A stretch of 64,000 nucleotides of DNA from Talpa occidentalis. Lineage: Eukaryota > Chordata > Mammalia > Eulipotyphla > Talpidae. The notes below the pieces were generated by a model. That model was given only the letters and a program-made list of their open reading frames with translations, did not search any database and was not told the DNA's origin. Every line of letters begins with the position of its first letter. Position 1 is the stretch's first letter. Positions 36,906 to 48,659 of this stretch are shown here, one piece after another. The stretch spans positions 72,876,301-72,940,300 of the forward strand of contig NW_023604295.1 in assembly GCF_014898055.3 (NCBI RefSeq), read 5' to 3'. Made by a program: the position numbers and the translations under genes.

Positions 36906-37299
36906 ACTCTTTTGATGATCCACAGGTATTTTTCCTCAGCACAGGTTTCTTACCCCAGGTTTAAACTTACATTGCGCAGAACTGAGTGCATATCTTCATT
37001 TGTCTGTCCTCACTTCCACCCATCTAACTACTTTTCATGCTCCAAAATGAATCCATCATCATGTGATCCCCCTACTGTTCAAGTTATTATAAATGAATAC
37101 AGGTTGAATGTGGAATAGGCCCTCCGAATAGGACTTTCCTCACTCCTCACATTTGAGAATCTTTAATGTTTTATTGTATTTCAGAAATATACTTCTAATT
37201 TCCCCTCTCCTCTTCATCACTTCTTTAAGTAAAGTTGCTAAAGTGATCCTCATCTCCTATGTGGACTTTTGTAGTGAACTCCCTGTTTTCCATAATTTT

Positions 37300-37720
37300 T
37301 AGATTGTTTTGATTTATGTTTCCTCGTGTAATGCAGTCAGCGTGGCTTGTCTGATGGATGAATCAGGTGTGCCGCTCTTTGATGGAATTCTTCTCTCTGT
37401 TGCCTGCAAAATACAGTCCAAACAACTTAACATAATTTATGTGACCTCTCACTATCTGGAAACACTTCTTACCCTTAACTAATGGACTTTTCCTTGTCTG
37501 CACACTCAACATTCTTGTAACTTTTCTATGCTCAAAGACACCTCTGTTCCCCCTTTTAAAAAAAGACATCAAATTGCTTAATGTCTATCTTCCCTAATAG
37601 ATTGTTAGCACTGGGAAGGAAAGATGGATGTCTGTATTTCAGAGATTTCCCCATTGCTAGCAGAGTGCTTTGCAAACAGGAGTTTTTCAAAAGGTAACTG
37701 CTGAATTTTATATGTGAAGA
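37300..37720 (+). mobile_element. LINE-2 fragment
   Basis: 'gtctgcacactcaacatt', 'tagattgttagcactgggaa', then 'gtgctttgcaaacaggag' follow LINE-2 3' structure. Confidence 0.5.
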
Positions 37721-37959
37721 GAGATATATAGTAACTTCTTATAATTCTGTCAATTTGCATACTTTTTCCAAGTAGAATCACCAATTACTCTTCTCTCTTC
37801 TTTACCTGGTGAAATCATATTTTTAATGTGTCATCATATACGAAATATTTCTGGAGTTTACCAGATAGTAAAGGAATTTTTTCCTTTTTGGTTCGACAAT
37901 GCATTAGTCCTAGAACTGTGATAGGAATTAAATCAAATGAAGTGTGTTCACTTCATTCT

Positions 37960-38085
37960 CTTCTAAACTAAAAATACTGATGATTAGAGGCGTGCATTAT
38001 TTCTATTTGTTATCTCTGCACATATGATAGTTTCTGGCACATAGCTGATACATAAAAATATTTTTGTTGAATGGATGGCTGCTTT
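37960..38085 (+). mobile_element. LINE-2 3' tip
   Basis: Ends 'gtttctggcacatagctgat' and 'tttgttgaatggatgg', the LINE-2 terminal pattern. Confidence 0.6.
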
Positions 38086-38140
38086 TAGTTATTATTAAGT
38101 ATATTTAAGGACTCTTGCCCATGGTATTCCAGCTTTATTT

Positions 38141-38408
38141 TTTTTTTTTAAGATTCATTTTATTTATATAAGAGCCAGAGTACAGGCCAGAGGCACATGA
38201 AGGTAAGAGGATCACCAGAGACAGAGTAGGGAACAGAGTAGGCAGACTGACTGAAATACACTGCTGAGGGGAGGTGCGGGAAAGACAGGAGAGGTCTGCT
38301 CACCATGTGGGTTGCTCTAAGGCCGGTGGGGATTGAACTGGTGCTGCAGAGGCTGTGGACAGCTTTACAGCGGTGCACTCAACCGCCTGCACTATCAGGG
38401 AGGCCCCC
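38141..38408 (-). mobile_element. tRNA-derived SINE, group M
   Basis: Tail aagattcattttatttata at the left and GGGGGGGCCTCCCTGATAG (minus strand) at the right. A weak flanking repeat 'ccagct' is seen. Confidence 0.9.
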
Positions 38409-40178
38409 CCCAGCTCCTAAGTTTAATGGTAAGATTGTACACCTACCATCTGGGGAAAAGTAATGGAAAAACATTGCAGTATCTAATAATCTGTGAACAT
38501 TCATTAACGATCCTTTGTGTAAAGCAAATTGTTGAACTTGTTACCAGAATAACCTGATTTTAAATGCTTTCTAAGTCCTTGCCCATATTATTGTAGAGAA
38601 AAATTACAAGATAATTGAAGTATAACCACTGTCTTTAAAAATTTTTAAAAATTCTGGTTTCTCTAGTGAGAGAGACATTCTCTTTATTCTTCATGTGTAC
38701 ATTTAATATTGTGTAATAGTCTGCAAACAGATTTCAGGTTGAATGTGATTTAATGGTCCTTAATTTCTATCACTGAATTTCTTTAGTTTTGCTATCCTAC
38801 TATAGATCATACAGTCTTGATAAAAGTTGTAGTTTATCCACATAATAATTAGCTAAATTATCAAACACCCATAGAAGATTTGAATGTTGAATTTTACTAA
38901 TAAAGAGATTCTGTTAGTATAGAAGAACTGAATTTTCGTATTTCTAGAAGTTACTACATTAATATTGAAGTTCCATAGAATTATACGTTTTATTGTGTAG
39001 AAAAGGCATCTTTGCTTTTAATGGTTAATTATAATGTAATAAATTAATGCATATTTACTTGAGAATTAAAGACAACATCAATAATGAACAGTCTAGAATT
39101 TCTATTTAATTACAGAGAAGTAATGACCAACTCAGTTTCCTCATGTATTTTGAGGTACAGCATAGTACAGAATGAAAATACTAAGCATTAAGATTTAACA
39201 CCAAAAGAAAATGTGAGGAAAGTTTTCCCAATGATATTGCAATAATTTTGTATGCTCTTCTACTACTGACAATTCAAATTATTTATATTTTCTTATTATT
39301 TGCCTTTTTTTTTTTTAGCGGTGTTATTTGGTCATTTATTCTGTCTTCAGTTTCTGCCTCATTATTTTCCATTGTGTGTTTCCTCTACCTGGGAAATATA
39401 TATTTTTTTTATCATGAAACATACTTACTCTATATATTTGTCCTACACATTTGTCAAACATTAGTCCCATCTGACATTTAGTCATTTTTATCACTCTTAG
39501 TTTTGCTTGGTTGTCTTTTGGGTTGCGAGGTGACTATAAATAAATAGAATGTTCCATCTGTGACGATGCAGAACATCATTAGCAGAGGAACGATGATTTC
39601 TGATTCTATGATTCTTATTACTAAGCAGAATAAACTTGGCCCCTTCCTTCTGTCATAATATATGTAGAATAACTTTGTACTTTCTTTTCAGTTTAGCTCC
39701 CTGAGATTTTTACCTCCTCAGTTTCTTCATCCTGTTACATATTTTTACTTTTGCCTAGAAGTGTGTGTTTTCACACAGACAAATAATATAGTTATCACCT
39801 AAAATATGTACTAATTTCTCTGGGTTCATTAATGTACAACCTTTTAAAACTTCATGTTCACACACACACACACACATAGACAAATAGACACTGCCTTTCT
39901 ATTACTAAATTCCTTGTACAAGTTCTGGTATTCTTTTTAAATCCATATAAAAAAATCCAAAATATGTGAAAATGAAGAACTGAATATGCTGAGTTCCTGA
40001 ACACATTGTATTCCCTCTTCACATTTGCCAAATTAAACACTAATATGTAGAACTACATCACAAGAGAAACATATTTTTTTATTTTAATAAATTCACTTCA
40101 AAATGTATGACATAATAATAAGATAAAGCACCAATAATCTCATAAATCTGCCTTGAACAAAAACTAGCTAATTTATCA
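38409..40178. other. unassigned AT-rich DNA
   Basis: Contains a (CA)n run at 39857-39876. No gene or confident repeat otherwise. Confidence 0.4.
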
Positions 40179-40200
40179 CCCCCCCCCGCCCCCGCCGCCC
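40179..40200 (-). repeat. C-rich/G-quadruplex-capable tract
   Basis: Plus strand is nearly all C with four C-runs of three or more, so the minus strand can in principle form a G-quadruplex. It is unusual in this AT-rich setting. Confidence 0.7.
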
Positions 40201-40283
40201 AACTCTCTCCCAAAGTCCCATCCATAGATAGATGTCTTTTACACTTACTTGGTCTAGCTTCTCATTAAAAGCTGTTGTTTTCC

Positions 40284-40771
40284 ATTAATTCAAAAGGGTG
40301 CCTGCAACACTATGTTTATAGCAGCACTGTTTAATATAGCTAAGCTATGGAAACAACCCAAATGCCCAAAAATAGATGACTGGATCAAGAAGATGTGGTT
40401 CATATACACAATGGAATATTACTCAGCATTCAAAAAAAGATAAACACATGCAATTTGCAACAACATGGATGGAGCTGGAAGGGATCATGCTTAGCAAAAT
40501 AAACCAGAAAGAAAAAGAAAAATACCAGATGGTCTCACTCATAGCAGGGAATTAGAAGACCTGAATAAGGGACCAGAAAAAAGACTAATTATAATAAAGT
40601 AAAAATCAATATCAACAAACAACTATAAACCAGAGACACACTACAGAGCGGACAGGAGGGAGTAGGATCAAAACAGGAGGGGGTGGGAATTGTATGGGGA
40701 CTATAACCAAGATGAAAATCAATATATTGTGCAAAAATGAAAAATGATGTAAAAAATATATATGATAATAA
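40284..40771 (+). mobile_element. 5'-truncated LINE-1, lineage-specific subfamily
   Basis: Runs from 'gcaacactatgtttatagc' through 'caatggaatattactcagc' and 'gatggagctggaagggatc' to 'aaaaatgatgtaaaaaatat'. Flanks attaaaagctgttgttttcc (40264-40283) and attaaaaagcttttgtttcc (40772-40791) look like a roughly 20-bp target duplication. Truncation at insertion is usual for LINE-1. Confidence 0.88.
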
Positions 40772-40791
40772 TTAAAAAGCTTTTGTTTCCT

Positions 40792-42698
40792 TATCGTTTA
40801 CCTTGTTCTGAGCATTGTTGTAAGTGAGGTATTAATGTCCCCTAGTATTGTTGTGTTGTTATGAATATCTCTCTTTTGTTCTATTGTCTTATGTATCTTG
40901 ATGCTACATCATTTGAGCTCAAGCATTTCTTATTTACTCTTCCTCTTGTGCATGCAGAGTCAAACCATTTTGAATTTATAAGTGTTATTTCTCCTTGTTG
41001 CATTAGATCCTTAATCATATATACGTATATATATGTATTCCCTCTTCACATTTGCCACGTTTTTTATCTTCTTTATCTCTTTATACCTTCTTTATCTCTT
41101 TTTACCTTTCTTAAAAGTCTATTTCATATAAGTATAGCTATAGCTGTTCCTGACTTTTTTTTTTTGGCTTGGTTGCCACTTGCTTGCATAGCTGTCACCT
41201 AACCTTTAAGTTTAAGTCTATGCTTGTTTTGTTGGTAAGTTTCTTTTAAATAGCACATAGTTGGGTTTTGAAATACACTCAGCAATTGTGTATCAAGCCA
41301 TTCACATATAAGGTGATTGTAGAATTATAAGTATTTATATTTATTGCCTTTATTTTTTAATTTTATTTTTGTCTTGTCTTATTTTTTTGTTTGAAGGTTC
41401 TTCTGAGGTTATGGTGGACTTTTTTTGTCATCCATTGTACGAGTTTTACATGATTACATTGTTTAATCTCTTCCCAAGATTGTAGAATTGACATTGTTTC
41501 ACTCATTTTGAAAGATAAAGAAACAAAGACTTAAAGACACAGCCTATAAGAAGCTTCTTGTCTTTACCTCTGACTTCAATTTCTTTATGTCTTACTACCT
41601 TTGCACTGCTTCCACTGAATGGGACTTTCTCATATATTGGTAGTCAGCAACGATTATTGTAAGAATTGTTGATGAAGAATTACACTTATTTGGACTGGTA
41701 AAAGGAAAAAAAATTAAGAACCAGATTTGACTTTTCTCCAGAATTGTGACTGATAACAATATATGTGAACAATATTATATCCCATTAAAAAAAAGCTTAT
41801 AATTAGTGATCTTTTTTTAGGTATGGTATCTTATAGATACCAGTGCTGTGAATGAAGAATATAGTTCCAGCTAAAATATTCCAGAACAAAGGAGGGGAAA
41901 CCAAGGACAATGTGGCAATAAGATTTTTTCTGTAATTGTGTAGGATAATGGATGGAAGGCATTTAAGGCAAAAGTACTCTGAATGGAAGCTTGCATTCCT
42001 CTTTACCCTGATGAGCCAGAAGGGCACTTAACTAATGCCCTTCAGACTGAAATAGAAGGTTTGAATAGGTATAATCATTGGATACAATTTATATCCTGGA
42101 TTACAGAAATTCCAGCATTTTTAAGGCATGCACCCTGGGGGCAGGGGATATATGTAATATATCCTTAAGAATATGATTTGGTTCTTATTCATACTTTCAA
42201 ATCCTGGGAGTTTTAAAATGTAATAATTGCATATTTTTTTTAGTATTTTTAATAAAGGGTTCCTTGCCAATATTTTTCCTATTTTTTTTTTGTGGATATA
42301 AAGAGTTTAAGTTCTCCATAAAGACAGGATTTATGTCTGTCTTTGAATACCCAGCTATTCACAAACACACATGCTCCTAAATGAATATCTGTGTATTATT
42401 TTGTGAAACAGATATATGGTGGATGGATGTTATCAAGAAAGAAAATGCTATTTTTTGGCAAAACATTTCTTTGAAAGCTTGAAATAATAATGGACACAAG
42501 AGATCTTTAGAACTGAGTGCGGTCTTTTCTATTCTGCTTGACCCCAAAAATATAATTGCCTGGTTAAGATATTTATTTATTCCCTTAAGCATTCACCCCG
42601 AACCCCAGTAATCAATACCTAGGACAGAAAGTATTTCATCAAGCACATTTGCTTTTAAAGGAAGATTCTGTAAGAACAAAAGCTAATGTTGCAATAAT
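40792..42698. other. unassigned AT-rich DNA
   Basis: A MIR-like trace is possible at 41460-41560. A hairpin with 8-bp arms GAAGGGCA and TGCCCTTC lies at 42019-42043. Frames of 61-113 codons lack domains. Confidence 0.4.
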
Positions 42699-42715
42699 AA
42701 TTAGAGAGGACTCTA

Positions 42716-42909
42716 CCCAGCCGCGGGCAAGGGTCCCACATGGCGTGCAGACCTCTCCTGTGGTGCCCACTGCTCCACTCAGCAGTGTACTTCCATCCTT
42801 CTGCCTGTTCTGCTTCCCGCTCTGGCTCTGGTGAATTCTCTCACCCTCCTGTGCTTCTGACTGTACCCAGTGCTTGTATAAATAAATAAATCTTTAAAAT
42901 TAATTAATT
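42716..42909 (+). mobile_element. 5'-truncated tRNA-derived SINE, group Y
   Basis: Lacks the whole tRNA head and starts after box B at CCGCGGGCAAGGG, yet has its own 17-bp target duplication aattagagaggactcta (42699-42715) and aattagagaggaatcta (42910-42926). It was therefore truncated at insertion, not broken later. Confidence 0.92.
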
Positions 42910-42926
42910 AATTAGAGAGGAATCTA

Positions 42927-43028
42927 GCAAGGGAATCATAGAAATAGATGCTGAATTCTGAAGCAAGTTTAATTTTTTTGTTTATAAGCTGTTATATATA
43001 TACTGTTATACATATTATATAAGCTGTT

Positions 43029-43076
<48 letters not shown>

Positions 43077-44275
43077 TTAGCTGGGGGTCAAAATCACTTT
43101 GCTAACAAGAAGGAATCAGATCAGTCTGGGACAGATGTTAAAAAAAAAAATACCAAGGGTTCAGTGCACTAAACAGAATTGAACTAAGTAAAAGAATTGG
43201 ATAGAACTGGGCCAGGAAAACACATCTCCATAGTCAATCCTTTTGAAGAGTTTGACTAGGACAATGAAGTAGGTCAGGTAATTAACATCAGCACTACAAT
43301 ATGGCTAATGGTTGATTTGGATAGAGTCAACTGAAAAGTGTAGCCCATGTGCCCCAGAGCGCTCATTCTCCAGTAGGTAACTGAGCTTTCGCATGGTGAT
43401 CTCAGGATTCCATAGTGCAGGGAGACAATACTAACTGTTCCAAGTTTGCTTGTATCGAGTTTAGCAATGTTTTCTTGGCCAAATTAAGTTGCATGCAACC
43501 CTATTTTCAAAACTGGGGGCACAGATATCATTTCTTTTTGTTAATAACATTTTATTGGTTTGCATTTTGTTTGCTATATTATTTGGGGAGTCCAGCTTCA
43601 CATCTCAACATGGACAAATGTTTCATTCACCCTCCAATATAGCTCCAGTCCCCATGCAATGTCATGTTACTCCAGGAACCCCCAAACCCTCCTTTCAGGT
43701 AACAGGTATAATTGTAAAAGACAGACCACACTCTTTGACTGGGAAATTGCACTATCTCTTTGGAAGGATATGAATTTAGGCAGGGGAATACTTACAACCA
43801 TTTTTAGTGAGAATCAACCCTATATTCTTTTACATCTATCACAAATTATTTCTGTATTTTTGTAAATATTAATAAGGTCAACTCTGCTGTGATATAAAAA
43901 AAAATGTTGATTGGTAGAGTAAACATAATTTTAACTTTTATGCATAAAATCAGTGTTCTCAATACAAAATAAACACTACTAGGTTTTCCATTAAAAATCA
44001 AAAAGAAAATTAAAAGATGAACTAAAATTTATTTAATAGAACAAATTATATGCCTATTTATATGCATATACAAAGCTTGAAAAGTTATCAGGACCAGTAA
44101 TTCAATATATAATTGAAGGAGTTTTATAAAAGAGTGTATGATAAAGAGTAGAGGTTACCATGTGTAAAGGAATGACTTCAACTGATGTAGTAGGCCCTCC
44201 TGAAGTGCATTTAATTTCAAAATTTGTACAATTTACTGCTTTAATCTCGGTAATTATTAGAACTTGTATATATTT
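42927..44275. other. unassigned DNA with a (TA)n microsatellite
   Basis: (TA)n at about 43037-43073. Overlapping + frames of 75-101 codons at 43415-43865 show no domain. Confidence 0.45.
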
Positions 44276-44287
44276 CAGAAATACTTT

Positions 44288-44565
44288 TTTATTTAAAGAT
44301 TTATTTATTTATGCATATAAGAGCTGGGGTACAGGCCAGAGGTGTGGGGGTGGTGAGAGGATTTACCAGAGACAGAGTGGGGAACAGAACAATCTGACTG
44401 ACCAAAGTACACTGCTGAGGGGAGCAGCAGGCGAGACAGAAGAGGTCTGTTGCGCATGTGGTTTGCTCCCTGGCTGGCCGAGGATCGAACTCATACTGCA
44501 AAAGCTGCAAATTGCTTTGTAGTGTGGTGCTTAGCCCCTTGCGCCACCAGGGAAGCCCCTAGTTT
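44288..44565 (-). mobile_element. tRNA-derived SINE, group O
   Basis: Target duplication agaaatactttt at 44276-44287 and 44566-44577. Confidence 0.92.
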
Positions 44566-44720
44566 AGAAATACTTTTGAGGGGTTAGACCTTAATAGAAA
44601 GGTAGGGATGGGGCTCCAGGAGACATAACAGGAGGGTAAAGTCAATAATGAGACAAAAAGCTCAATACATGCTCACTGGTTAATCTATGTTAGAATATGA
44701 CCAGTTAAGAAGCTGCACGA

Positions 44721-44994
44721 GGGCCTCCCCTGGTGTCGCGGCAGTTAAGCACTGGGCTGCAAAGCTGCCTGCAGCCTCTGCAGCGCTGGTTCAATCCCTG
44801 CTGCCAGCGAGGGTCCCACATGGCGCACATACCTCTCCTGTCATGCCCGCTGCTCCCCTCAGCAGTGTATTTTGTCAGTCTGCCTGTTCTGTTTCCCACT
44901 CTGGCTCTGGTGAATTCTCTCACTCTCCCGCACTTCTGACTGTACCCAGTGCTTGTATAAATAAATAAATAAATCTTTGGGAAAAAAAAAAAAA
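44721..44994 (+). mobile_element. tRNA-derived SINE, group Y
   Basis: Target duplication taagaagctgcacga (44706-44720) and aaagaagctgcagga (44996-45010). Box B is altered to 'ggttcaatccc'. Confidence 0.93.
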
Positions 44995-45010
44995 TAAAGA
45001 AGCTGCAGGA

Positions 45011-45450
45011 CCACCACAGTGATTCCCTAGAACCAAAACATAAGCGTAACTACAAAAACCCTGATATTGTTTTCATCTAACTTGACTCACTGTTGTGAGT
45101 CCAGTGTTTGAATTCTTTGTCCCTCTGCCTTCAGTTCCAGGTATGTTGTGTAAATTATGTGTCACTTTGTAAGAAAACACCAAAATGTTTTTTTGAGATT
45201 TTCAGCATAAAAAAAATTTTAGAGTTGTTGATATTTTCATTTTGAGTTGGAACATTTTTTTCCCAATAAATGAATATGATTTACATAGCAAAATATAATC
45301 TGGAAGGCTGAGATCATTAAAATTGAGTAACTATGACAGCATTCCAATTTTATTATTGCTACTTTTCTTTAGAAGTGCATCCTACGAAAATTATTCACAC
45401 ATGCTAACCTGTGGGCCTCTGACTGGTGAAAACAGTGGATCAGAACCTTA
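45011..45450. other. unassigned DNA
   Basis: Nothing nameable. Confidence 0.4.
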
Positions 45451-45464
45451 AAAAATGACTGACC

Positions 45465-45736
45465 GTGGTCCTCCCTAGTGGCACAGGGAGTTGAGCACCC
45501 GCACTGTGAAGCTGTCTGCAGCATCTGCAGCACAGGTTCAATACCGGCCAGCAGGTGAGAAGCTCACATGGCATGGTAGACCTCTCCTACCTCACCTGCT
45601 GCTCCCTCAGCAGTGTATTTTGTCAGTCTGCCTGTTTTGTTTACCTCTCTGTCTCCGGTGAATCCTCTCACCTTCCCATGCGTCTGGCCTGTACCCAGGT
45701 TCTTATATAAAATAAATAATTCTTAAAAAAAAAAAA
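45465..45736 (+). mobile_element. tRNA-derived SINE, group M
   Basis: Flanked by 'atgactgacc' on the left and 'aagactgacc' on the right. Head GTGGTCCTCCCTAGTGG is slightly altered. Confidence 0.9.
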
Positions 45737-46600
45737 AGACTGACCTTTCCTACACACTCCAGAAAGGTTTCTTGAACACCTTCCCAAATATTACATATTT
45801 CTGTTATGATTTATTTCATTACTTCTTTTTGCTTTTAATCTTTATTTTTTTCATGTTTTTGAAAAATTTGGAATAGCTTCAGCTTACAATTTGAAATTCC
45901 TCATTTTGAGTTTTGGAGCAATTTAGTATATTAATATCATTTTTCATATTTGTCTATTGACTTGATTATAATCTGAGTTCCCAAACTTGCATTCCCTTTT
46001 CCTAGATCAATATAGCAAACATTCATATGTGGGAGTATTTGAGGAATTAGCTCCAGGAATAGCAAGTGTAAATATTGTACTTTATTCAATCACTCAGTCT
46101 CCACCATCAAGCTTTAAAACATTTCCAAATATCCTCTGATTAACTGCTCTAACTTTGGGTGTACTTATAACTGACAATGCTTGCTTTCTTGATTTTATTT
46201 TATGATTACTGAGGTAACATTGATTTACAACAATTTATGTTTTAAGGGTATAAGTTCACACCTCTACAAATGTAAGTTATCTCATCACATGCACACCAAA
46301 ACACATGTAATCTTCCAGAATATTCCATTGAGTTTGCTGCCAACACCCCCACCTTACGCTTCTGGTAGCCTTCATTCTACAGTCAGATTTCTAGCATTTG
46401 TTTTGATTTGGTTTTGTCACTCCTTGCTTTGTATTTTAGGTACCATACATGACTGAACTCAGCTGGTACTTGTCTTTCTTCTTCTGTTGTATTTTATTTA
46501 CCATAATTGCCTGCAGTTCTATCCATGCTGTCACAAATGGCAAGAGTTGATATTTTTTATTTATATTTTATTTTTAGCTGAACAGTATACAATTATGTGT

Positions 46601-46636
<36 letters not shown>

Positions 46637-47540
46637 ATCTTATTTATCCACTCATCTGTTTTTGCATACTTAGATTGTTACCAAAATTTGGCTATTGTTA
46701 ATAGTGCTGCAATGAACATAGGGTGCATATATTTCTTCAAAATAGTGCTTTTGATTTCTTGTAGTAGATGCCTAGATGACAGATTGCTGAATCATGTGGT
46801 AGATCTATTTTTAATGCTTGGTAAACATCCATGCTGTTTTCCATAGAGGCTGGGCCAGTCTAAATTCCAGCCAACAAAGTATGAGTGTTCCTTTTCTCCA
46901 CTGTATTGTTTCTGGTCTTTTTGATATGGCCATTCTAATATGTAGGAAGTGGTGTTGCACTGTGGTTTTGACTTCCACTCCCCTAATTGTGAAATTAATA
47001 TTTTTTTCATACTTCTGTTGGTTATCTGCATGTCTTCTTTGTAGAGGTGTTTATTTAGCTCTTCTTCCATTTTTTGGTTGGTTTATTTGTTTTCTTTCTA
47101 TTGAGTTCTATTAGTTCTTTGGAGATTTTGGGTATTAGCCTCCTTTTGAATATATCAAAGCAAAATTTTTTGCGTATTTGGTAGTGTACCTTTTGGTTTA
47201 AATTAATGATAGTTTTGTTGTGGAGAAGCTGTTTAATTTATGTAATCCCCTTTCTTTATTCTTGCTCTGGTTTCCCTTCCCCAAAGACATCCCTGAAGCT
47301 TATGTCATAGAGTATTTTGCTTTTGTTTTATCCTGTTAATTTTATAGTTTCTAGCCTGATATCCAACTTTTTGATCCATTTTGTGATAATTTTTGTGTAT
47401 GATAAAATGTATTTTCTGCGTCTATTGAGATGATCATTTGATTGTCATCTATCCTTTTGTTGATCGCGTGAATGACATTAATTTATTTGCTTATGTTCAA
47501 CTATCCCTACATCCCACTTGGTCATGGTGTGTGAAACCTT

Positions 47541-47811
47541 TTTTTTTTTTTTTATATTTATTTATTTATGCATACAAAAACTGGGATAGAGACCAGAGGT
47601 GTGTGGGGGGGGGGGTTGAGAGAATTCACCAGAGAGAGTGGGGAGCAGAATAGGCAGATCTGCTGAAATACACTGCTGAGGGGAGCAGTGGGTGAGACAG
47701 GAGAGATCTGCTGTGCCATATGGGTTACTCCCTGGCTGTCGAACTTGTGCTGCAGTGACTGCCAGTAGCTTGGTAGTGCTGTCTTTAACCCCTGCACATC
47801 AGGGAGGCCCA
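47541..47811 (-). mobile_element. tRNA-derived SINE, group O, inside LINE-1
   Basis: Target duplication gtgtgtgaaac at 47527 and 47812. It carries an 11-12 nt G-run near 47604-47615. Confidence 0.92.
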
Positions 47812-47854
47812 GTGTGTGAAACTTTTAATGCATTGTTGAATTTTATTTGCTAAG

Positions 47855-48135
47855 TTGTTTTTTTGTTTTGTTTTGTTTTGTTTTTTAAGATTTATTTATA
47901 CAAGCACTGGGTACAGTCAGAGGTGCGGGAAGGTGAGAGAATTCACCAGAGCCAGAGTGGGGAACAGAACAGGCAGATTGATGAAGTACACTGCTGAGGG
48001 GAGCAGCAGGCAGCAGGAGAGGTCTGTCACGCCATGTGGGACACTCGCCTGTGGCCAGGGATCAAACTGGCGCTGTAGAGGCTGCAGGCAGCTTCACAGC
48101 CCAGTGCTCAACCACTGCGCCACCAGCGGAGGCTC
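47855..48135 (-). mobile_element. tRNA-derived SINE, group Y, inside LINE-1
   Basis: Exact target duplication ttatttgctaag at 47843-47854 and 48136-48147. It has a (TTTTG)n tail on the plus strand. Confidence 0.94.
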
Positions 48136-48659
48136 TTATTTGCTAAGATTTGTTGAATGTTTTTACTTTTCATCAGGGTTATTTGTCTTTTCTTTTTTCT
48201 TTTTGTAATATTGGTGTACTTTTTGCATCAGTCATCAGAGTAATGTTTGCCTCAAAAACTGTGTTTAAAAGTATTCCTTTTGTAAGCGTTTCAGGGGAAA
48301 AAATGTATTAATTAATCTTTGAATACTTAAAGAAACTAATTGGTACTGGGATACTTTTGATTAATATCTCAATTTCTTTGCTCGTGATTGAGCTACTAAA
48401 ATTTCCTCTAACTTCCTGCTTCAGTTTAAAACATTGTAGGATTTTAAGAATTTTTCATTTCTTCTAAAGTTCCTATTTATTCACATCAATATGTTGATCA
48501 TAATTTCTTAAGATTCTCTGTGTTTCTGTGACATGTGTTAGAACTTTTTCATTTCTGATTGTATTTATTAGAATTTTCTTTCATTTTTGAGACTCTAGCT
48601 CAAAGTTTTTCATTTTATTTCTTCAAAGCATTAGTTTTTGGACTCATTGACTTTAAATT

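Noticed and set aside
40861..41202. 113-codon hydrophobic frame
   Set aside because: T-rich sequence translates into Phe/Leu/Ile-rich peptides; there is no start context, domain or conservation evidence.
44160..44522. 120-codon frame
   Set aside because: Its C-terminal half is SINE sequence and the rest has no recognisable features.
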